Of a stretch of 64,000 bases of DNA, positions 57,856 to 64,000 are shown in pieces (within the stretch, counting starts at the first letter, position 1; every line of letters starts with the position of its first letter). Source of the stretch: Alnus glutinosa (lineage: Eukaryota; Streptophyta; Magnoliopsida; Fagales; Betulaceae); NCBI RefSeq assembly GCF_958979055.1, contig NC_084898.1:24207102-24271101 (forward strand). The letters are read 5' to 3'. A program made the translations under genes and the position numbers. The notes under the pieces are model-generated. The model had not been told where the DNA came from. It was given only the letters and a program-made list of their open reading frames with translations, and made no database searches.

Positions 57856-58646
57856 TGCTCCGTTTATTTCGACGTAAAATGGTTTTCGTTGTAAAATGAT
57901 TTCGGGGAAGTCATTTTTCTGAAAAATATTTTTTGCTAAAAGCATTTTCTTGTGTTTCGCGCGTACAAAAAATCACTATTTTTTTATTTTTTATTTTTAT
58001 TTTTTATGTTTTCATTCAATCATATTAACCTATAAAAATCAATTTTTATTCCAAACATATAAATATTAATGTAAAATAATATAAAAATTACCGAAGACGA
58101 GATTCCGTCACTGACCGACAGATTCCGGCCCCTTTTACCGGATTCCGCCATTCCGGCTACTATAGCCGGAATCCAAGATAAAGGCCGGAATCCGAATAGT
58201 TTTGTTGAAATCTGGGTTGGCCGGATTCCGGCACAGAATGGCCGGACTCCGGCATACTGGCCGGAATCTGCCAGAACCGCCGGAATCCGGCCGTTCTGGC
58301 TTGATCTGTCCGGCCAGCCGGCCGGAATCCGGACTGACTGGATTCCGTCGGAGATGGCCGGATTCCGGCGACATAGATCGGATGCTGTCGGATTTCGGTA
58401 CCGGCAAGATTTCGGTGATGGTCGACTGCTTGAAGTAAAGGTCGACTGTGTTGTTTAATAGGAGTCGAATGCGTCTGGCGTCTTCAGAAAATGATTTACA
58501 CTTTTGAAAAGCATAAATCATTTTTCGAAATTTACTAAGGATTTTCGGTCAAACAAAATTTATTTTTCGGTTGGCTATTATTTTCACCCCTACCAAACAC
58601 TGAAAAATACCGAAATCAATCATTTTACGCCGAAACAAACGGAGCA
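57856..58646. mobile_element. TIR DNA transposon, non-autonomous, with GC-rich core
   Basis: A 791 bp element with inverted ends TGCTCCGTTTATTTCGACGT and the mirror of CGCCGAAACAAACGGAGCA, flanked by TAA on both sides (57853-57855 and 58647-58649). A 3 bp TAA duplication fits PIF/Harbinger. The core (about 58090-58400) is built from repeats of GGCCGGAATCCGG and its mirror, far more GC-rich than the surroundings. It has no transposase. Confidence 0.8.
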
Positions 58647-60341
58647 TAAGAGCCTTTCTTAATCACCTATTTAACTACAATCAAAACAGATAATTGCAAA
58701 GAATCTTAACCCGTTATTAATAGTCCTAATGAGAAATATGTTGTAACATAGGTTTTCTTTATGAGAAAGACTTTGAATGTATTGAGGATTTGGTGTGCGA
58801 GTGTTTTTCACCACATTTTATGCTTTATATTTATTAATGAATTTCGTCAAAGTTAATGGTCGCAGGCCATTGTGCTGAATCTCTTACTTATTTCTCTACT
58901 TGAGCTACTTCAGTGCCATTGGCTGCACTTCTCTAAAATTCCACGAGCTAGTCAGCAAAGTTGCTTTAGGAGGCTGATATCGGCCTTCACTAATTTTAAA
59001 CTCCCCGTCCATTAATTATTTTCAACTCGGTATTACTTTAAAAAGATTTTCACACCCACTTCAAAATATTTTAAGAAACATGTAATTTAAAAGTAATAAA
59101 CAATAAAAAATAAATAAAGATGTGGTCGTTCGACCACTTCTGTTGAGCGTGTAATGATCTAGAAAAAACTTTATCTGATATCGATCACTTTAAAATAACT
59201 AGCTAAGTGCAATTCAAGCTGTCTTGAATCACTTATAAATTCAAATCTCATCTGATAAAGAACCTATGAGCACTTTATAATCCACCCATCTAATGTGAGA
59301 CTAATTTTGGAGTGTCAAAATTTCCACCAAATAAGCACATTTATAATTCACTCATCCAATACGGGACTAACTTTTGGGGCGTCACAATTTCTGTCACTCA
59401 AGTATTTGACATCTTTATTAGGTTCATGTCATAGAGTGCCACCTCAGCACCACATGGTATTACTATATTGTTATGATACTATTTGTAACAACTTGATAAA
59501 GCTATTATTCAAAAGAAGTAGTTAAGCTCATGTAATTAAAGTTCATTATAATCACTTATAAAAATCCAGTTTCACATAATGAAAAAAAATTAATATGAAA
59601 CTTAGTGCGCATAGACACCTTTATAATCTACTCATAAGTGGTAGCCAATGCATGACATAAAATAAACCATCCTACTTTCGAAAAAAAAAAGTGACCTAGC
59701 TAGGGGGTTGAGAGGGGTCAAACGCCCCCCCTCATTACCTCTCAAAAATTTATCTTACACCGGTAAATTATTTTGGATCAAATACCTTAGTTGCCCACCA
59801 TCAACCACGCATAAGGGGCAAATATTTTCTAAAACGACTGGGATTCACCACTTACTCACTCCGATGTGATTTTATCTTTGTCATTGTTTGAGTTTCAGGC
59901 ATTTAGGTAATTTTAAGTCGGACGAAGTCGAACAAGGCAGGTGGAAGACGATGATAAAACACACCGACTAACTAATGCCTTCTGTTGTCTAAAACAATGC
60001 AAAAACGTGATGTTTAACTCATATATATAGGGTAAAACTCATCAAGAAAATCAAAACAGGAGATTTCCATTTTGATATGGCTTACATGCTTCTTAAAGTG
60101 ACTTAAGATTTTTTTTCTTTTGTTTAAGATTGAATCTTTCCTTATAGGCTTTTCTTCTTTCAAGATTTGCTTCAGACATAAAATCTTCATTTAGTCTTAT
60201 GAAATCTATCTTGAAAGGTTTCCTTAGGGTACATAGTTAGGGGTCTACGACTGACTCAACTATAAAATCAGATTCCGTAGGAGAAGCATTTCTTTCCTGG
60301 GAATCTTCATCTTCTAACCGGGTGTTGGCCGTATAACTGGG

Positions 60342-60344
<3 letters not shown>

Positions 60345-60397
<53 letters not shown>
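60345..60397. repeat. (TA)n microsatellite inside the LINE remnant
   Basis: About 50 bp of TA repeats at the left edge of the LINE-like fragment. Confidence 0.9.
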
Positions 60398-60398
<1 letters not shown>

Positions 60399-60399
60399 A

Positions 60400-60720
60400 G
60401 GATAGAGTTCTTCACAATGCTCCAATATTTCTTGAGAAAAAGGGCTGTAAGCCTATCTGGTCCCGAGGCTTTTGTAGAGCCCAAGCTATTAAGCTCAAAA
60501 AAATTTCCTTCTTGGATAGCATTCCGTTGTCTTCTTAAGAAATAATGGGATTCAATAGATCATAGAAATCACTAGTGAAAATGGGGGTGGACCAAGTATA
60601 AATATCCTTCAAATGATCAGTAAAACAAGCTCCTATCGATGGACGGTCAGAGATCCAAAAGGGATTTTTACTTTTGAGAAGATCAATGGATGACATGGGC
60701 AATAATATGTGGATAGTGCA
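60400..60720 (-). mobile_element. LINE (L1-type) reverse-transcriptase fragment upstream of U2 copy c
   Basis: The minus strand carries pieces such as SLGSTKASGPDRLTALFLKK (compare the KAPGPDG block of plant L1 reverse transcriptase). Just before it is ISDRPSIGACFTDHLKDIY, which fits the segment that precedes that block. The pieces are in different frames, so the copy is dead. Related scraps lie just upstream of U2 copy b (about 48195-48270) and of the U2 pseudogene (about 44865-44905). Confidence 0.65.
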
Positions 60721-60769
60721 GCTTATATGCAATACTCAATAGAGCCAAGCAATGGCACACGACACATTA

Positions 60770-60780
60770 GTCCCACATGG
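60770..60780 (+). promoter_or_regulatory. USE promoter element of U2 copy c
   Basis: GTCCCACATGG, one base from the consensus, 76 nt before the U2 5' end. A TATA-like AATAAAATA is at about 60814-60822. Confidence 0.85.
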
Positions 60781-60845
60781 ATTAAATGGAAGACATCAGA
60801 GCGAGAGCTCTGCAATAAAATACAATGAGAACAGAGAGAATACTC

Positions 60846-61043
60846 ATACCTTTCTCGGCCTTTTGGCTAAGATCAAGTGTAGTATCTGTTCTTATCAGTT
60901 TAATATCTGATACGTGGGTCATCGATCCACATGATATTAAATTAATCTTTTTAGGGGGAGGGTTCATAACAGTAGCTTGCTACTGGGGATCCTCAAGCGT
61001 CGCCCTTGCTTTGCACTACAGCATGGGCCTGGCGCACCCCTCC
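60846..61043 (+). ncRNA. U2: U2 spliceosomal snRNA, copy c
   Basis: Near-identical to copy b through the 5' half, including the branch-point-pairing GTGTAGTATC and the Sm region. Length is about 198 nt, ending CTGGCGCACCCC. It differs from copy b in the stem-loop III area (GGGTTCATAACAG against GGGTCCACAACAG, and CTACTGGGGATCC against CTACTTGGGTCC). These changes are in the part that varies most among plant U2 genes, so function is likely kept. Confidence 0.93.
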
Positions 61044-61194
61044 CAATTCTACTCCAAATGTTTCTTATGGTTGTTTTTATGTATCTCTCAATTTTATACT
61101 GTGCGAACATAGCATATTTTGTGGTGCGAGAGCAGGGACAGAAAAGTGCCAAATACGAGGGTCAAGTAACTTAGTTTTTAAGCCTAAAAGTATG

Positions 61195-62051
61195 GAAAAA
61201 TGTACATACAAACTCTTACAAAAGAGAGATTTACAAACTGATGTGGCGTCTATATGGCATTTTATTAATTAAAAAAAAATCATTGGAATCCTAAATTGAA
61301 AAACTCATTGGAATCTGATAAGCCATGTCAGTTTGTGCCTCTTCTCCGGCTTCCCACCGAGCACGTCACCTCGACCGGTCCTCCAGCCATGCCCCCTCTG
61401 CGACTAGACCCCGACCATTGGCGAGCTCCTAACAGAGAAAGAGAGATCCGTCCGGCGACAGAAACAGAGAGATCTGGCCACGAGAAAGAGATATTTGGTC
61501 GGAAACCCACGTCGGTGTGCATGGGTTTTCGGACAAAGAGAGATCCGGCTCTCTATGGCCGGATCTATGTCAATGTAGTTTGGTACACCCACCCACAGTC
61601 GGCGACCATTGCCGGTTTCATGCCGGAGTCTCAAGGATCCGAGGGCGGAGGTCCACGAACAGGCGTGTTCTGCGAGCCTGGGACACGGGGAAGAGATGAC
61701 GGGCCATAGTGGATCTTGGATCTGATCAGGTCCATTCGGCGGATTCAGATCTGCACGCTTGCCATTGCCGACCGGTTCTGATCGGCTGGATTCACGATGG
61801 AGGGTAGTGGATTCGGCGAAGGAGGGTCTAGACGGTCGGGGGGATGCCGGAGAAGGATGACGAAGAAGGGTCGGTGGGATCCGGCGAAGAATGGTCTAGA
61901 GGCTCGGCGAAGGAGTTTTTTTTTTTTTAATGACGTCAGTCTACAAAGGGAGGTTTAAATGAATTTTTTAATTAATAAAATGCCACACGGACGCCACGTC
62001 AGTTTGTAAATTTCTCTTTATAAGAATTTGTAAGTATCTCTAGCATTTCTC
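61195..62051. mobile_element. Mutator-like TIR element with GC-rich cargo
   Basis: An 857 bp element. The ends are long inverted repeats: the left part around TTTACAAACTGATGTGGCG mirrors the right part CGCCACGTCAGTTTGTAAA, with pairing over roughly 85-100 bp. Flanks carry a perfect 9 bp duplication AAAAGTATG (61186-61194 and 62052-62060), the Mutator hallmark. The interior (about 61330-61900) is GC-rich, with GAGAGATCCGG-type words and an open frame of 137 codons with no recognisable domain. It may be a captured host fragment (Pack-MULE) or simply GC-rich filler. Confidence 0.82.
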
Positions 62052-62060
62052 AAAAGTATG

Positions 62061-63600
62061 TATATATTTAACTTTATAAAAAAAATTAACAGAAAATTGG
62101 AAAACCAAGGGGACCATGGCCCCTTGTCCCGGAGGGAGCGAGAGCGACCACCTCCTATACCCATCGACACTTTTGTTTTGTTTGATTCTCGTAACAATTT
62201 GGACCATTCATTTGAAATGGACTCTTCAGATAAAATGTTTTGCACAGTGCACAATACCCAATGCCAAATCTTGGCCTGTTCATTACACATGCAATGGACG
62301 AATTCATTGCCCCTATTTGGATCCAATTGCTTGTAATTGGTTGATCGAATTGTAATTGTAAGCAATTCAGGTAGCTAGCTTAAAATAAAGGGTGAGTGCT
62401 TGGCTTTGTTCCGAGTAAGAGGGTTCAAAATCTTGCATTTGCCCTCGCATGTGTGAGCCCTGCACATGTCTCTTCCTTTTAAGGGTTGCTCTATTTTAGA
62501 TTTAGTTTAGGAGTATATTGTTCCAGTTGTTTATCATTTCAGTTGTCAAGACATAACTAATGTTATGTGTTAATTTTTGTAGGAGTTTAGCTGCCGAATG
62601 ACTTCTTTTTTTCTTTTTTCAATATGAGAGTGATTTGTTTTCTTTTGATATCCTTTGTGAAATGTGAGGTGACTCCTCTAGACCGATAGTGGTGAAATTC
62701 GCTATCATCTTTGTTCCCATTCAAACCTCCCTCAAGAGAGCTCAAAAAAATAGGAACCCATGTTATGTAGGACAAACAATAATCAGACAGTTTGCTGGGT
62801 GAAGGTAAGAGAAAAGAGAGAAGAGAGAAGTCCCAAGAAGGGATAGAAAAAGAGAGAAGAATAAGCTTATAAGAGAAATTAGAGAGAAGAAAGAAGAAGC
62901 TCCAAAGAGAGAGAGAAAAGAGAGGAGAGGGAGATAACAAATAGTTTTTCACTTTTGTTAATTCATCATAAGCGGTTAATACAATAGGAATTTATGTTTA
63001 AATAGACTGCATTAAACCCTAATCCAAATCGTACTCGGGCTAATGATCCACTAAAATAACATAGAGTCTGAAAAATAAACAATAAAACTAATAAAAAACC
63101 TAATAACAATCGATGCCTCAATCACCCCACCACAAAGTTATTAAGTTACGAAAAATGATTCCCTTACAACTTTCATACAACCTCCTCTTTCACATGTGGG
63201 TCATATGTGGGTCATGTTTCGTGCCCCAATTAAACTACCAATCTTTATTTCTTTTTATTTTTTTTAGGATAAATTTGTAATTTAAGCTAAATTGCTATGT
63301 GTTAATAAATCATTAGTGCTAATGCGTCTAGCTAGGTGACAACGACTTAAAAAATATTGGCAAAAAGACCATTTTTATACAAAAGTAAACCACATAAAAA
63401 ATTCAAACCACATGAATTGATTCTATAAAGAAGTGGGAAAGATTTCCTCTTTGTAATCCTTCTCCCATATTTAATTAGAAAAAAAAAAAAAAAAATCTAT
63501 AAAGATGCAAAGCAAGGATTGATTTTGCTTTTTTCTCCATGGTAATTTGAATTCATGCCTTAACACCGGCCCTACGGCATAAAGCCTTGTAGTATATTCG
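62061..63600. other. U2-to-U1 spacer of the last unit
   Basis: The parts at about 62160-62470 and 63340-63600 match the spacer of the middle unit. Between them (about 62475-63335) lies about 860 bp absent from the middle unit. It has a GAGA-rich run (62810-62940) and looks like an insertion of unknown type. A short SINE-like scrap (TTTGAATTCATGCC after a poly-A/T run) lies just upstream of U1 in both units. Confidence 0.55.
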
Positions 63601-63604
63601 AACA

Positions 63605-63615
63605 GTCCCACATCG
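63605..63615 (+). promoter_or_regulatory. USE promoter element of U1 copy c
   Basis: Exact GTCCCACATCG, 76 nt before the U1 5' end. Confidence 0.9.
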
Positions 63616-63680
63616 AGACTTCACGAGTGAAGAGGTGGAGGCTCGCTCGTAGATATGAGAAGTGAGAGGGACGGAGCAAG

Positions 63681-63844
63681 ATACTTACCTGGACGGGGTC
63701 AATGGTCGATCATGTAGGACCATGGCCTAGGTTAGTGACCTCCATTGCACTTGGGAGGGGTGCTCGCCTAAGGTCTCCCCAATGTGGGAGAGCCTACGTC
63801 ATTATTTGTGCTAGTTGGGGCCTGCGTTCGCGCGGCCCCTGCCC
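63681..63844 (+). ncRNA. U1: U1 spliceosomal snRNA, copy c
   Basis: Exact ATACTTACCTG start, 164 nt, very close to copy b. Loop I carries the same GATCATGTAGG change. One further difference near the Sm-like site is GCTAGTTGGGG against GCTAGTGGGGG, which would weaken one pair of the terminal stem. The 3' box CAAGTCTAAAA is at 63849-63859. The next PUP gene's stop lies about 139 bp downstream, convergent. Confidence 0.9.
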
Positions 63845-63982
63845 ATTTCAAGTCTAAAATTCATTTGCAATTGATGTAATCTACATACTTAAATCACTGA
63901 AGAACTTAAAACGAAAAATATACGTGTTTTGTAGGATCATCAGCAAAGAAGGAATTTTTGAATATCCTAGCCTTCAACAAAT

Positions 63983-64000
63983 CTATATAACAGAGCTCGA
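63983..64000 (-). CDS. PUP: Purine permease copy c, C-terminal end only (cut by window edge)
   Basis: The last bases match the 3' end of PUP copies a and b (SSSVIEIC-stop). In this copy the Glu codon GAG is TAG, so translation would end after SSVI, three residues early (63983-63985). The old stop position is still visible at 63974-63976. The rest of the gene is outside the window, so whether it is intact is unknown. Confidence 0.75.
   Translation of the reverse strand, partial: SSSVI

Larger units (their letters stand above)
56812..60400. other. Upstream region of PUP copy b
   Basis: No protein gene recognised. It contains the TIR element at 57856-58646 and AT-rich unremarkable DNA from 58650 to 60340. 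The segment around 58930-58990 (CAGCAAAGTT, GGCTGATATCGGCCTT) matches the region upstream of PUP copy a near 44287-44322, so the duplication unit includes the PUP promoter side. Confidence 0.55.

Noticed and set aside
58135-58521. 128-codon frame rich in Pro, Gly, Ser and Arg
   Set aside because: Translation of the GGCCGGAATCCGG repeat core of the TIR element; equally open on the other strand.
61296-61709. 137-codon frame in the Mutator-like element as a real gene
   Set aside because: GC-rich DNA is open in several frames on both strands here; no domain. Kept only as possible captured cargo.
1-64000. CRISPR arrays, operons, ribosome binding sites, plasmid or phage features
   Set aside because: Introns, snRNA genes and plant transposons show nuclear plant DNA; no array of regular spaced repeats was seen.

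Overview
The window is nuclear DNA of a flowering plant, almost certainly a eudicot. It is AT-rich, its genes have many short GT-AG introns, and it carries plant gene families (expansin-like B, DRP1-type dynamin, purine permease, an SGPP-type phosphatase). It also has plant-type U1 and U2 snRNA genes with the USE promoter motif, and a plant-style load of copia, LINE, SINE, Helitron and MITE sequences. A woody rosid fits the protein sequences, but the species cannot be named from this sequence alone.

Layout. (1) 1-14.5 kb: a head-to-tail duplication of a ~4 kb unit. Each unit holds an intact minus-strand expansin-like B gene (5417-7263 and 10828-12857; both 257 aa, 5 exons). A Ty1/copia element (122-5134) inserted into the left unit after the duplication; the right unit keeps the empty target site. 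(2) 14.5-24 kb: gene-poor, with several MITEs whose target-site duplications are visible. (3) 23.95-27.88 kb, plus strand: an intact 250-aa HAD sugar-phosphatase gene (SGPP type) with a small TRIM element and a MITE in its 2.8 kb first intron. (4) 29.2-38.7 kb, minus strand: an intact 15-exon dynamin-related gene of the DRP1 class (614 aa), closest to DRP1E. (5) 41.1-64 kb: a repeated block in which plus-strand spliceosomal RNA genes alternate with minus-strand purine permease (PUP) genes. The order is U1-PUP-U2(pseudogene), U2-U1-PUP-U2-U1-PUP(cut by the window edge).

Two PUP genes are complete (384 and 381 aa). The second has an intron grown to 4.6 kb by a Helitron and older retroelement debris. 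All three U1 copies and two U2 copies keep the plant snRNA promoter element (GTCCCACATNG) about 75 nt upstream. The U1 copies also have 3' boxes of the AGTNNAAA type.

The mixed U1/U2/PUP array is the most unusual feature. U1 and PUP are convergent, with only about 130-140 bp between the U1 3' end and the PUP stop codon in two of the three units. A PUP 3' UTR would therefore run antisense into U1. The permeases, phosphatase, dynamin and expansins have no evident joint pathway; they are neighbours rather than an operon-like system.
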